From Corallococcus macrosporus (GTDB lineage: Bacteria > Myxococcota > Myxococcia > Myxococcales > Myxococcaceae), in NCBI RefSeq assembly GCF_017302985.1, contig NZ_JAFIMU010000007.1, forward strand, positions 372,001 to 436,000: DNA of 64,000 nt. The letters run 5' to 3'. Position numbers and translations under genes: made by a program. Below, one piece after another: positions 33,546 to 42,630 of this stretch. The number at the start of each line of letters is the position of its first letter. Position 1 is the first letter of the stretch. Under the pieces are notes generated by a model. It was not told where the DNA came from and did no database searches. It saw only the letters and a program-made list of their open reading frames with translations.

Positions 33546-35753
33546 ATGGCACTGCAAGCGGGAGACACCTTCGGACGGTATGAGCTGGTCTCCTGGCTGG
33601 GCCGGGGCGGTATGGCGGAGACGTGGCGTGCCCAACTGGTAGGTGACGCGGGCGTCACGAAGCCGGTGCTCATCAAGAAGGTCCTGCCCGAGTACGCCAA
33701 CGACGAAGCCTTCATCTCCATGTTCATCAGCGAGGCGCGCATCTCCGCCACGCTGTCGCACGGCAACGTCGCGCAGGTCTTCGACTTCGGTCGCGTGGAC
33801 GGGGAGTACTTCCTGGCCATGGAGTTCGTGGATGGCCAGCCGCTGCACCGCGTGCTCAAGCGCGCGATGAAGAGCGGAATGGGTCCCCTGCCCATTCCCG
33901 TCGCCGTGTTCATCGCGATGGAGATGTGCCGGGGCCTGCACTACGCGCACACGCGCACGGACAGCAGCGGCCGGGCCCTGGGCATCGTCCACCGGGACAT
34001 CTCTCCGGACAACGTGCTCCTGGGTTACGAGGGTCAGGTCAAGATCGTCGACTTCGGCATCGCGAAGGCGCAACTCATCCGTGGCTTCAAGACAGCGCCC
34101 GGCGTGGTGAAGGGCAAGTACCTCTTCTTCTCTCCGGAACAGGCGCGCGGAGAGGACGTGGATGCGCGCACGGACGTCTGGGCCACGGGCGTCGTGCTGT
34201 ATGAGTTGCTCTGCGGAAAGCTGCCCGTGGAGGGGCCACCCCACGTGGTGATGATGCGCGTGGCGCATGGAGAGATTCCCGCGCCGAGCGTGCTCCGGCC
34301 GGAGCTTCCGCGGGAGCTGAATGACATCGTGAGGAAGGCGCTGACCTCGGACCGGGAGCAGCGCTTTGAATCCAGCCATGCGTTCGGAGATGCGCTCGCG
34401 GGCTTCCTCCACGCAAGCTTTCCCCGACTCTCTTCATTGAGCCTTGCCCATCTGCTGAGGGAGTTGTTCAAGCAGGACCTGGCACAGGAAGGCAGGGAGC
34501 TGCCGGTGCCCGAGACCTTTCGCGACGATTTGGCGGGATGGAACAAGCCCGCGCCGCCACTCGTCAAACCAGCCGTCAAGCCCCGTGCCCCCATCCAGAC
34601 CGGGCAGGTCGACGCGCCGCAGCCTGTCACCGCCAGGCCCGATGCACCCGCGGCGTCAGCCCCGGCTTCAAGAAAGTGGCTGCTTCGGTTGGGGTTCGTC
34701 TTCCTGGTGGCCAGCGTGAGTTGGGCCATGTTCGTCCTGGGCAGTGCCTTGCCGACCCTCGCGGAGGACACAGCGCAAACAACGCATCCATCGCCGGAGG
34801 CCGGGCCGGATGCGGAGATACAGGTCACCACCGGTAAGCCTTCTCAGCTCCGGGAGGAGAAGGCCCGCCAGGATTTGGAACTCGCGAAGTCCTGCCTCCA
34901 GGCGCAGCCAGAGGACGCTGACTGCCACCTGATGATGGCGAGCAGCTACCGACAACTCGGCAACTTCCCGGAGAGCGCGCTCCACTACCGGGCGTTCCTC
35001 GCCTGCGCGAACCCAAAGGATTCGCGGAGGGATTCCGTGACCGCGGCGTTGGGAGAACCCATGCTTGCGCAGGCCGCGGCCCTTGCCCTCCCCTCTTTCC
35101 ACTCGCGGGTTCGTGAGCTGCTGGATCGGCGTGCGTACCTCCTGGCCCTCGACCTGGCAGCCCAGTGCGAGGCGCAGTATCCCGAAGACGCGGAGTGCCA
35201 GCTGCTGCTCGGGATGGCGAACGCGCGGCTGGAGAAGCCAGCTGAAAGCGCCGAGCACTACCAGAAGTTCGTGCTCCTGGCCTCCGAGGATGAGCCCTTG
35301 CGCCAACGTGTCGCAGACCTGTTGCGTGGCATGGGAATCGCTACCCCCGTTGCCCCGGAGCCGCCGCCGCAATTCTATGATTTCGCGCAGTCGCTGTCGG
35401 CCGCCCGCAGGGCCGTCAAGAAGGAGCAGCCCCAGGAAGCAATCAATCACTACCGGGCTGCCTTCATGCTCAGACGAAGTTCCGTTGAGGCCAGGACTGG
35501 ACTGGCCATCCTGCTGACCCAGACGGGTGAGCACGGGGACTGCCAGGAGGCCACGGAGCTGCTCTCGAAGCTGGTCGCCGAGGCCCCGACTCGTGCGAAG
35601 CAATGGTACTGGCTGGGAATGGCGCACCACTGCACGAACAAATTGGACCCAGCAGCTCGCGCCCTCAAGAAGTACCTGTCCCTGGAGCCCCGGGGCGCCG
35701 AGGCCGCCAGCGCTCGCGAGGTCCTCCAGCAGCTTGCGCCCTTCGCGCCCTGA
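33546..35753 (+). CDS. Membrane Ser/Thr protein kinase, paralog 4, with TPR array
   Basis: The 735-residue kinase is the longest of the four. Catalytic residues match the others (Lys44, Asp151, Asp169). The membrane segment is at about 378-402 (FVFLVASVSWAMFVLG). The exported part has at least three to four TPR-like units. Two have the C-x9-C pair (CLQAQPEDADC, CEAQYPEDAEC); the last units (NHYRAAFMLRRSSVEARTGL, AKQWYWLGMAHHCTNKLDPA) look like canonical TPR helices. The catalytic half is near-identical to paralog 3, but the sequence diverges sharply after about residue 290, consistent with domain shuffling or gene conversion of the kinase part. Confidence 0.93.
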   Translation: MALQAGDTFGRYELVSWLGRGGMAETWRAQLVGDAGVTKPVLIKKVLPEYANDEAFISMFISEARISATLSHGNVAQVFDFGRVDGEYFLAMEFVDGQPLHRVLKRAMKSGMGPLPIPVAVFIAMEMCRGLHYAHTRTDSSGRALGIVHRDISPDNVLLGYEGQVKIVDFGIAKAQLIRGFKTAPGVVKGKYLFFSPEQARGEDVDARTDVWATGVVLYELLCGKLPVEGPPHVVMMRVAHGEIPAPSVLRPELPRELNDIVRKALTSDREQRFESSHAFGDALAGFLHASFPRLSSLSLAHLLRELFKQDLAQEGRELPVPETFRDDLAGWNKPAPPLVKPAVKPRAPIQTGQVDAPQPVTARPDAPAASAPASRKWLLRLGFVFLVASVSWAMFVLGSALPTLAEDTAQTTHPSPEAGPDAEIQVTTGKPSQLREEKARQDLELAKSCLQAQPEDADCHLMMASSYRQLGNFPESALHYRAFLACANPKDSRRDSVTAALGEPMLAQAAALALPSFHSRVRELLDRRAYLLALDLAAQCEAQYPEDAECQLLLGMANARLEKPAESAEHYQKFVLLASEDEPLRQRVADLLRGMGIATPVAPEPPPQFYDFAQSLSAARRAVKKEQPQEAINHYRAAFMLRRSSVEARTGLAILLTQTGEHGDCQEATELLSKLVAEAPTRAKQWYWLGMAHHCTNKLDPAARALKKYLSLEPRGAEAASAREVLQQLAPFAP

Positions 35754-35765
35754 GTGCGCCCCTGG

Positions 35766-36575
35766 CTATGCGCCATCCGCGCCGGGCTGGAACCCCAGCC
35801 CCTCTGTTACTTCCCCTGCCGTCAGCTCGCGGACGGCCCCTTCCGCCACGTCCAGCGCCACCCGCCCCACTGCTTCACGGTGCAGCGTGAGCACCGGGTG
35901 CCCCACCGCCGCGAGCATCCGCTTCACCTGGTGGTGCCGCCCTTCCGTGAGCGTGAGCTCCACCACGCCGGGTGCGCGGAGCGCGGCTTCCGCCGGACGC
36001 GTGGGGCCGTCCTCCAGCGTCAATCCCTCTCGCAGTCGCGTGAGCGCCGCCTCCGGAGGCTGCCCCTCCACGCGCGCCACGTACCGCTTGGGCAGGTGTG
36101 TCTCCGGCGCCGTCGCGTGCCGCACCAGCCGTTCGTCGTTGGTGAAGAGCAGGAGCCCCGTGGTGTCGCGGTCCAGGCGGCCCACCGCGTACCACTCGAA
36201 GCCCTGAAGCTCCGGCGTCAGCACCGCGCGCAGGCTTTCGAAGACAGTGCCCACACCCTCCGGATCCGAGCCGTGCACCACCGGCCCCGCGGGCTTGTGG
36301 AACATCAACACGCGCACCTCGCGCGTCAGCGCGCGCTCCACGCCGTCCACGCGCACCCGCGTCCCCTCCCCCACCGGCGCGAACGGCTCCCGCTCCACGC
36401 GGCCGTCCACCTCCACGCGGCCGTCGCGGATGGCCTGCTCGGCCTCGGCCCGGGGCAGCACGCCCGCCCGGCCCAGCGCTCGCGCCAGCCAGTCCGCGCC
36501 CGGGCCCGAGGGGGCTTCCGGCCCCCTGCGCCTCGCGGCCTCCAGCCATCGCGGCGTCCGTTGCTTGCGCGCCAT
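35766..36575 (-). CDS. rRNA pseudouridine synthase, RsuA/RluB/E family
   Basis: The ATG at 36575 follows GGGAGGACGC. The 269-residue enzyme has an N-terminal S4-like RNA-binding region (LGRAGVLPRAEAEQAI, DGRVEVDGR), then the pseudouridine synthase domain with LMFHKPAG, the catalytic motif GRLDRDTTGLLLFTND (Asp) and EGRHHQVKRMLAAVGHPVL. It would isomerise uridine in 16S or 23S rRNA. The long Arg-rich N-terminal lead (about 30 residues) is extra relative to minimal RsuA. Convergent with kinase 4. Confidence 0.93.
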   Translation of the reverse strand: MARKQRTPRWLEAARRRGPEAPSGPGADWLARALGRAGVLPRAEAEQAIRDGRVEVDGRVEREPFAPVGEGTRVRVDGVERALTREVRVLMFHKPAGPVVHGSDPEGVGTVFESLRAVLTPELQGFEWYAVGRLDRDTTGLLLFTNDERLVRHATAPETHLPKRYVARVEGQPPEAALTRLREGLTLEDGPTRPAEAALRAPGVVELTLTEGRHHQVKRMLAAVGHPVLTLHREAVGRVALDVAEGAVRELTAGEVTEGLGFQPGADGA

Positions 36576-36711
36576 GCGTCCTCCCGGGTTCCCACCTGCT
36601 GTATCAGATGTGTCACGCCTGGGGATTCCCCGAGCACCCCGCACATTGGAGCGAGCAGGTGGGCTTCCGGCGCGGCGCCATGCCGTTTGACTCGCCCCGG
36701 CGGCTCTGCGC

Positions 36712-37995
36712 ATGTGCGCGCCCGTCGTGTCCACGCGCCCTCCCGAAACCGCTGATGTGCCGCCCGAGTTCGCCGCCGCGCTCGCGCCCCCACCTCCCGG
36801 CCCCGCGGTGGCCTTCGTGCTGCGCCTGGGCCAGGCCCTGCACCGCCACGGCACGCCCGCCCACCGCCTGGAAGGGCTGATGCTGCGGGTGAGCGAGCGG
36901 CTGGGCCTGGAGGCCCGCTTCTTCTCCACGCCCACCTCCATCTTCGCCTCCTTCGGCCCGCCCGAGGACCTGCGCACCAGCCTCATCCGCGTGGAGCCCG
37001 GCGACATGGACCTGGAGCGCCTCATCCTCCTGGACATGCTCGCGGACGACGTCATCCAGGGACGCCTCACGCCAGCGGAGGGCGCCACCCGCGTGGAGGA
37101 CATCCTCGCCCGGCCGCCGCGCTACGGCCCCGCCCTCCAGTTGCTCTGCTGGATGCTGGCGGGCGCGTCCGCGGCCCTGCTCTTCGGCGGTGGCTGGAAG
37201 GAGATGGGCGTGTCTGGCTTCAGCAGCCTGGCCATCGGCGTGCTGGACCTGGTGACGCGCAAGCAGCCCACCACGGCGCGGGTGCTGGAGCCCGTGGCGG
37301 CCGTGCTGTCCGCCGCGTTCGCGGGCATCGCGGCCCACTTCTTCGGCCCGCTGCACGGCGAGGTGGCTACGCTCGCGGGACTCATCGTCCTCCTGCCCGG
37401 CCTCACGCTCACCGTCGCCGTCAACGAGGTGGCCACGCGCAACCTCATCTCCGGCACGTCGCGCCTCACCCACGCCGCGCTCATCTTCCTGCAGTTGGGC
37501 TTCGGCGCGGCCCTGGGCAGCCGCGTGGCCACGGTGCTGCCTCCGGTGCCCACGCCGCCCCTGCCCGCGGTGCTGCCGCCCGGCACGGCCGTCGTCGCGC
37601 TGGTGGTGGCGGGCTTCGCCATCGCGGTGCTCTTCCGCGCCCGGCCGCGCGACTGGGGATGGATTGCCCTGGCCGGCGCCGCCGCGTTCATGGGCGCGCG
37701 ACTGGGAGCACTGCTGCTGGGGCCTCAGCTGGGCGCCTTCGCGGGGGCGCTGCTCCTGGGCATCGGGAGCAACGCGCTGGCGCGGCTGCGCAACCGGCCC
37801 GCCGTCACCACCGTGGTGCCGGGCCTGATGCTGCTCGTGCCCGGCAGCGTGGGCTTCCGCAGCCTCGCGTCGCTGCTGGAGCGCGACGTGGTGGCCGGCG
37901 TGGACACGGCCTTCTCCATGCTGATGGTCGCGGTGGCGCTGGCGGCGGGCCTGCTGTCCGCCAACGCCATCATGCCCTCGCGCAAGGTGCTCTAG
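36712..37995 (+). CDS. ThrE family threonine/serine exporter
   Basis: The 427-residue protein has a soluble N-terminal region (about 30-145: LRLGQALHRHGTPAHRLEGL) followed by ten or so membrane segments, as in ThrE and fused ThrE/YjjP-YjjB proteins. Characteristic motifs are FFSTPTSIFASFG, ARPPRYGP, LPGLTLTVAVNE, and the C-terminal VPGLMLLVPGSVGFR that marks the YjjB-like half. The likely role is export of small amino acids across the inner membrane. It is divergent from the pseudouridine synthase gene. Confidence 0.9.
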   Translation: MCAPVVSTRPPETADVPPEFAAALAPPPPGPAVAFVLRLGQALHRHGTPAHRLEGLMLRVSERLGLEARFFSTPTSIFASFGPPEDLRTSLIRVEPGDMDLERLILLDMLADDVIQGRLTPAEGATRVEDILARPPRYGPALQLLCWMLAGASAALLFGGGWKEMGVSGFSSLAIGVLDLVTRKQPTTARVLEPVAAVLSAAFAGIAAHFFGPLHGEVATLAGLIVLLPGLTLTVAVNEVATRNLISGTSRLTHAALIFLQLGFGAALGSRVATVLPPVPTPPLPAVLPPGTAVVALVVAGFAIAVLFRARPRDWGWIALAGAAAFMGARLGALLLGPQLGAFAGALLLGIGSNALARLRNRPAVTTVVPGLMLLVPGSVGFRSLASLLERDVVAGVDTAFSMLMVAVALAAGLLSANAIMPSRKVL

Positions 37996-38005
37996 CGGGC
38001 CGGGC

Positions 38006-38422
38006 TCACGCCAGCCGCAGCAGGTACACCGCCGCGACGGTGACCACGAAGTACGGCACCAGCACGGCGGCGCCCGCGTACTCCTTCGCCATGCGCTGGC
38101 CGAAGAAGAGGGCCAGCAGCGACAGCGCGGAGAGCACCGCGCCCAGGTACGCGAGGAACGGGTTGCCGTTCACCAGCAGCGCCACCGCGCCCGCCGCGCT
38201 CAGCGCCCCGGACGCCAGCTCCATCAGCGTGATGACCGCCAGCATCGGCGTCACCACGCCCTTCAGGGGCGACTTGGAGAAGTGGCCCGTCAGCCAGCCC
38301 AGGTTGCCCTTCCAGTCCACGACCTTGTCCAGGCCGGACTGCAGGAAGAGGATGGCCAGGAAGACGGCGCACAGGAGCTGCGGGAGCCAGAGGGTGAAGC
38401 GGGCGGAGTCAAAAGGCGGCAT
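38006..38422 (-). CDS. DoxX-like small membrane protein
   Basis: The 138-residue protein has four membrane segments and the family's early motif LFLQSGLDKVVDW, where DoxX-type proteins carry a conserved Lys/Asp. The following TGHFSKSPLKGV fits the DoxX/SURF4 group. Function is unclear; relatives are linked to respiration and redox stress. It has a TAGAGT element 6 nt before the ATG and no Shine-Dalgarno. Confidence 0.82.
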   Translation of the reverse strand: MPPFDSARFTLWLPQLLCAVFLAILFLQSGLDKVVDWKGNLGWLTGHFSKSPLKGVVTPMLAVITLMELASGALSAAGAVALLVNGNPFLAYLGAVLSALSLLALFFGQRMAKEYAGAAVLVPYFVVTVAAVYLLRLA

Positions 38423-38428
38423 GCGCGC

Positions 38429-38434
38429 ACTCTA
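38429..38434 (-). promoter_or_regulatory. -10-like TAGAGT element for the DoxX-like gene
   Basis: On the minus strand TAGAGT ends 6 nt before the ATG at 38422, with no ribosome-binding site between. This is compatible with a leaderless mRNA. Confidence 0.4.
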
Positions 38435-38544
38435 CCGCCCCCTTCGCCGCCCCCAAGTCCGGTGAGCAGACAGGCGGGCAGGCCTGGGGGAATGTTCCCG
38501 CGTCATCCCGGCCGGGCAGGCTCCCGCCGACAGGTCCGGCTCCT

Positions 38545-38550
38545 TAAATT
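38545..38550 (+). promoter_or_regulatory. -10-like TAAATT element for the AI-2E family gene
   Basis: TAAATT ends 9 nt before the ATG at 38560. An AAGG lies only 2 nt from the start and is too close for a normal Shine-Dalgarno. Confidence 0.4.
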
Positions 38551-38559
38551 TGCAAGGCC

Positions 38560-39735
38560 ATGGCCTCCGATCAGGTAGCGCGACGCGTCTTCGTGGGTCT
38601 CATCCTCCTGTCCATCCTCCTCCTGTGCCTGGTCATCCGGCCCTTCGCGGAGGCGTTCTTCCTGGCGGCGGTGCTGGCGGGCACCTTCTACGGCCTGCAC
38701 AGCCGGCTGCGGAAGCGGCTGCGCGGCCACGGCAACGTGTCCGCGGGCCTCATCGTCACCGGCATCCTGCTGGCGCTGCTGCTGCCCCTGGGCGGCCTCA
38801 CCGCGTTCGTCGTCGCGGAGGTCTCCGAGGGCGCCCGCTTCGTGTCCCAGACCGTGCAGAAGGACGGCATGACGGGCCTGGTGGAGAAGCTGCCCAGCGG
38901 CGTCCGGGGCCCGGTGAGCAAGCTCATCGAACGGCTCCCCCTGGAGGAGGAGCAGATCGACCAGAAGCTCCAGGAGCAGGTGACCACCCAGGGCGGCACG
39001 GCCGCCAAGGCCGTCACGGGGGCGGTGGCCGCCACGGGCACGCTCGTCCTCCAGACGACGATGATGCTCATCGCGCTCTTCTTCTTCCTCACCGACGGCG
39101 CGCGGCTGGTGCAGTGGATCGAGAGCGTGTCCCCGCTGCGGCGCGGACAGACGCGGGAGCTGTTGCACGAGTTCAAGAACACCTCCGTGTCGGTGCTCGT
39201 CTCCACCGTGGCCACCGCGGGCGTCCAGGCGGCGGTCGCGCTCATCGGCTTCCTCATCGTGGGGGTGCCCGCGCCGCTGTTCTTCGCGGGCCTCACGTTC
39301 TTCCTCGCCCTCATCCCCGCCGTGGGCGCCGCGGTGGTGGTGCTCTTCGCCGCGGGCCTGATGTTCCTCAGCGGTCACCCGTGGGCGGCCCTCTTCCTGG
39401 CCATCTGGGGTGTCGTCGTCGTGGGGCTCGTGGACAACGTCGTCAAGCCGCTGCTCGCCCGGAAGGGCATGAACCAGCACGGAGCCATCGTCTTCTTCGC
39501 GCTGCTCGGCGGCCTGGCGGCGTTCGGCACGGTGGGCCTGCTGCTGGGGCCCCTCATCGTCGCCTTCTTCCTCTCCGTGGTGCGCATCTACGAGCGCGAC
39601 TACGGCCGGCCCAACCCCCGGCTGGGCGACCCGGCCACCCCGGGTGGACCGGTGCAGCCGGGGACCCAGCGCGTCGTGCTCACCACGGAGTCCGGCGCGC
39701 CCCTGACGGAAGGTGACGCGCCGTCCAATCACTGA
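38560..39735 (+). CDS. AI-2E family (PerM-like) permease
   Basis: The 391-residue membrane protein has two N-terminal helices, a long soluble loop (about 100-165), and a C-terminal bundle of helices, the standard AI-2E/PerM layout. Motifs include FFFLTDGARLVQWIE, FFAGLTFFLALIPAVGAAVV and a C-terminal DNVVKPLLARKG followed by VFFALLGGLAAFG. Family members include the TqsA-like exporters and Na+/H+ antiporters; the substrate here is unknown. A hydrophilic tail of about 50 residues follows the last helix. Confidence 0.92.
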   Translation: MASDQVARRVFVGLILLSILLLCLVIRPFAEAFFLAAVLAGTFYGLHSRLRKRLRGHGNVSAGLIVTGILLALLLPLGGLTAFVVAEVSEGARFVSQTVQKDGMTGLVEKLPSGVRGPVSKLIERLPLEEEQIDQKLQEQVTTQGGTAAKAVTGAVAATGTLVLQTTMMLIALFFFLTDGARLVQWIESVSPLRRGQTRELLHEFKNTSVSVLVSTVATAGVQAAVALIGFLIVGVPAPLFFAGLTFFLALIPAVGAAVVVLFAAGLMFLSGHPWAALFLAIWGVVVVGLVDNVVKPLLARKGMNQHGAIVFFALLGGLAAFGTVGLLLGPLIVAFFLSVVRIYERDYGRPNPRLGDPATPGGPVQPGTQRVVLTTESGAPLTEGDAPSNH

Positions 39736-39748
39736 CGGGCGGCTCGCG

Positions 39749-41932
39749 TCAGGGCGTGCCCTTCGCCGGCGCCGCTCCCTTCCTGGGAGTCGGCGCCGGA
39801 GCCGTTTCAGGCCCCAGCTCCCGGAACGCCTCGCGCACGGCGTCCGGAGAACCCGCCACCTTCGCGGCGACGCGGCGGGCCTCGGCGGGAGACAGCCGGC
39901 CCAGCAGGCTGCGCTCCAGGTGCTGATCCACGAAGGCCTGGGTGGTGTCCTCCTTCAGGTCCACCAGCTCCCCCTTGGCGTCCAGCACCGGCACCACGCG
40001 CGGAGAGTTGAGCAGCAGCACCGTGGGCACGTCCACGGCCTTCACCCGGCGGGCGACCTCGTCGCGCAGCTTCGGGTCGAAGTGGATGCCCTTCTCCTGC
40101 ACCAGCGCGCGGATGCCCTCGTAGTCGCCGGTGGCCTTGATGACCATGAGCTTGGAGAGCAGCTCGCCCACGGCCTCGCGCATCCTGGCGTAGTCCGGCA
40201 CCGTGAGGTACGTGCGGCCGTCCTGCGTCACCTGCTTCACCGCGCCCTTCTCCTCCAGGAACGTCACCGTCATGTGGTGGCCGCGCTGGTGGTCCTCCTC
40301 GAAGGCGTTGCCCTGCTCCACCCGGCGCAGGTTGGTGAGCCCCTCCACCAGGAAGTCGCGGTACATCTGCCGCGCGATGGCCTCGTGGTCCGGCGACAGC
40401 TCCGCGAGCGCCGGGTCGAACGCGTGCCACAGCGCGATCAGGTCCGCGCGCGCCTCCTCCAGCGTGTTGTCGTACTCCTTGAGGAACACGGACGGGGACT
40501 GGCCCTTCAGCTTCGGATCCACCTGGCCGGAGGCGTGGCCCAGCACCTCATGGAAGGCCACCAGCCACTTGCGCGCGGTGACGGAGTACTTGCGCGCCTC
40601 CTCGCGATCCTCCGCCGTGCGGGAGAACTCCAGCGCCAGGGGCAGCCGCGTCACGGCGGAGGCCGCGTCCATGACGTTGGTGATCATCACGCTCTTGCTG
40701 CCGTACTTCTCGCGGATGTGCTGCTCGTTGGGCAGGTTGATGCCCGCGGGCGGCTCCGGGTTGGACGTGATGAGGTTGATGGCCTTGGCGACGGGCAGCG
40801 CGACCTTCTTGCGGCGGTACTTCTCCGGCCACGGCAGCCGGTCCTCGAAGTACTGGGCCTTCTGGCCCATGAGTACCATGATCTGGTTCTCCTGCGTGTC
40901 GCGGTAGTTGACCAGGGCCTCCCACTGGCCCTTGTGGCCGCGCGGGTCGACGTACGTCTCGATGAAGCCCAGGTTGGCATCCACCTTCGGATCCACCTTG
41001 AGCCACGCGATGTTGTACGCGTCCCAGTCCTTCGGGCTGCCCGTCTGGAAGTAGCGCACCAGCTTGCCCAGCGCGGCCTTCTGCGTGGGCTCCGCGGACT
41101 TCATCGCCTCCTGGAGGTGTGCGATGACGCGCGAGAGCTCCTTCGCGTACAGGCCCGGCTTCACCTTGCCGTCCGGTGTGCCCGCGCGGAACACCTGCTC
41201 CACCAGCTTCCCGTCCTGCTTCACCACGCGCGAGTTGAGCGGGTACTTCTCCGTGAAGCCCACCAGGTCCTTCTCCGTCACGCCGGGGCCATAGGCGGTG
41301 TTGGAGGACGCGGTGAGGAGGTCCTGTCCCGGCGGCGGGGCCTTGGAGGTGAGCTGCGGCTCGAAGGCCGCGTCGAAGAGGGTGGGCTTCAGCTCCTGGA
41401 GCCAGGCCTGGAGCGCGGCGTCATCCTTCACGGACCAGGGCGCGCCGGCCTTGAGGGCTCGCGAGGCGCCCGCGGCCAGCTGCTCCGCGGTGAAGCCCGG
41501 GACGAACTTCTGGCCGGTGGTGCTGTCGTGGTTGCCGCCGTGTCCGTAGAAGCGCAGCAGGTAGTCCGCCAGCTTCGCGTCGAAGCCGGACGCGGCGCTC
41601 TGCGCGTCCCGGCCGAAGAGCCACACGCCCTCCAGCAGTTGCTTCGCGGGCACCAGCTTCCAGCCGAGCTGATCCAACGCGATGTCCTCGCCCGCGTGCG
41701 CCGCGAGCGTGAGCGACCACGCCACGCGCTTCTCCGCCAGGGACAGCTCCGCGATGCCCGGCGCGAACATCTGGGCGACGGCGGTGTTGCCGGAGCGGGC
41801 GCGCAGGAACTTCCCTCCGGGCACGGTGAGGGAGGGCTGCGCGGCCTGCGCGGGCCCGGCGTCGGGCGCCAGGGACTTCGGCGGGGTGGCGGGCGCGGCG
41901 GCGAGGACGGCGGCCAGCAGCAGGGGCTTCAT
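39749..41932 (-). CDS. Exported M49-family zinc peptidase (dipeptidyl-peptidase III-like)
   Basis: The 727-residue protein has a signal peptide (MKPLLLAAVLAAAPA) and a GGAG upstream of the ATG. The active site is HEVLGH (His461, Glu462, His466), the HExxxH motif with three intervening residues that defines family M49. A second ligand motif EEARAD near 491-496 corresponds to the family EExxAD. Dipeptidyl-peptidase III releases N-terminal dipeptides; export into the periplasm suggests nutrient peptide breakdown. The C-terminal ~20 residues are a Pro/Ala/Lys tail. It is convergent with the AI-2E gene. Confidence 0.92.
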   Translation of the reverse strand: MKPLLLAAVLAAAPATPPKSLAPDAGPAQAAQPSLTVPGGKFLRARSGNTAVAQMFAPGIAELSLAEKRVAWSLTLAAHAGEDIALDQLGWKLVPAKQLLEGVWLFGRDAQSAASGFDAKLADYLLRFYGHGGNHDSTTGQKFVPGFTAEQLAAGASRALKAGAPWSVKDDAALQAWLQELKPTLFDAAFEPQLTSKAPPPGQDLLTASSNTAYGPGVTEKDLVGFTEKYPLNSRVVKQDGKLVEQVFRAGTPDGKVKPGLYAKELSRVIAHLQEAMKSAEPTQKAALGKLVRYFQTGSPKDWDAYNIAWLKVDPKVDANLGFIETYVDPRGHKGQWEALVNYRDTQENQIMVLMGQKAQYFEDRLPWPEKYRRKKVALPVAKAINLITSNPEPPAGINLPNEQHIREKYGSKSVMITNVMDAASAVTRLPLALEFSRTAEDREEARKYSVTARKWLVAFHEVLGHASGQVDPKLKGQSPSVFLKEYDNTLEEARADLIALWHAFDPALAELSPDHEAIARQMYRDFLVEGLTNLRRVEQGNAFEEDHQRGHHMTVTFLEEKGAVKQVTQDGRTYLTVPDYARMREAVGELLSKLMVIKATGDYEGIRALVQEKGIHFDPKLRDEVARRVKAVDVPTVLLLNSPRVVPVLDAKGELVDLKEDTTQAFVDQHLERSLLGRLSPAEARRVAAKVAGSPDAVREAFRELGPETAPAPTPRKGAAPAKGTP

Positions 41933-42141
41933 GGCGGGCTCCAGGGAGACGTGACGGGACGTGGCTATCTCGCGCGCGAGGGGGACTCAAGCCGAGAGCC
42001 ATCCCGAGCCACCGGGGCCGGACAGAGCAGGGCGGCGCACCCCGCAGGGAATGCGCGGAGGGCCGCCGGCTCGCGCAAGGATTGCGCCGGGCCCCCTCAC
42101 GCGAGACGCCCCGCGCGTGCACGCATGCTGGCAGGCCCGCC

Positions 42142-42185
42142 GGTACGGGGCATGCAGTGTCGAAGGCCGGACAGGTCCCCGTACC
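42142..42185. promoter_or_regulatory. Strong 9-bp inverted repeat upstream of a small lipoprotein gene
   Basis: GGTACGGGG (42142-42150) and CCCCGTACC (42177-42185) are perfect 9-bp arms with a 26-nt spacer. The right arm ends 23 nt before the ATG. It may be an operator dyad or an mRNA hairpin controlling translation. Confidence 0.45.
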
Positions 42186-42208
42186 TCTCTCCTTTCGAGC
42201 CAGCGCCC

Positions 42209-42559
42209 ATGCCCTCTTCCTCGTCCCTGCCCCACGCGGTCCTGCTCGCCGCCCTCTTCGCCACGGGGTGCGCGGGCTCCGCGAGGGAGACGCGTGCGGA
42301 TCCGGCCCTGCCGCTGCCGCCCCCGCCCACCTCGGTGGCGCTCACCGTGGGTTACGAGGAGGCCGTGAGGCTGGGGGCCGCGTACGCACGGAACCAGGGT
42401 CCGGCACTGGAACTGGTGATGGCGAAGCAGGGGGCCGCGTCCTGGTGGCTGCGCTACGCGTCGCCGGAGGGACACTCCCTGCTGGACCTGCGCGTGGATG
42501 GGCAGACGGCGGCGGTGGAGCCCATTCCCCTGCCGCCGCCCCGCGCTCACGCGGAGTGA
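42209..42559 (+). CDS. Small lipoprotein, unknown function
   Basis: The 116-residue protein starts at 42209 and has a lipoprotein signal (AVLLAALFATGCAG). After a Pro-rich link, residues about 45-105 form one small domain (VALTVGYEEAVRLGAAYARN, then ASWWLRYASPEGHSLLDLRV) that I do not recognise. It ends in a short Pro/Arg tail. It lies 71 nt upstream of the cytochrome operon on the same strand, but the spacing and separate promoter-like hairpin suggest it is not necessarily part of it. Confidence 0.75.
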   Translation: MPSSSSLPHAVLLAALFATGCAGSARETRADPALPLPPPPTSVALTVGYEEAVRLGAAYARNQGPALELVMAKQGAASWWLRYASPEGHSLLDLRVDGQTAAVEPIPLPPPRAHAE

Positions 42560-42630
42560 GCCCGCCACAAAACAGAAGCCTTGCAGTCGCGGTCCCCTTT
42601 TTATGAAACGGGACGCGGTCCCCAGGTCCC

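Noticed and set aside
27183-35753. HRDIS instead of HRDIK in all four kinases, suggesting pseudokinases
   Set aside because: HRDxS is common in myxobacterial kinases; the Lys44, catalytic Asp and DFG Asp are all kept.
39713-42559. A 948-codon plus-strand frame running through the M49 peptidase region
   Set aside because: It is a shadow of the minus-strand peptidase; only its last 116 codons (42209-42559) are a real gene, with a lipoprotein signal.
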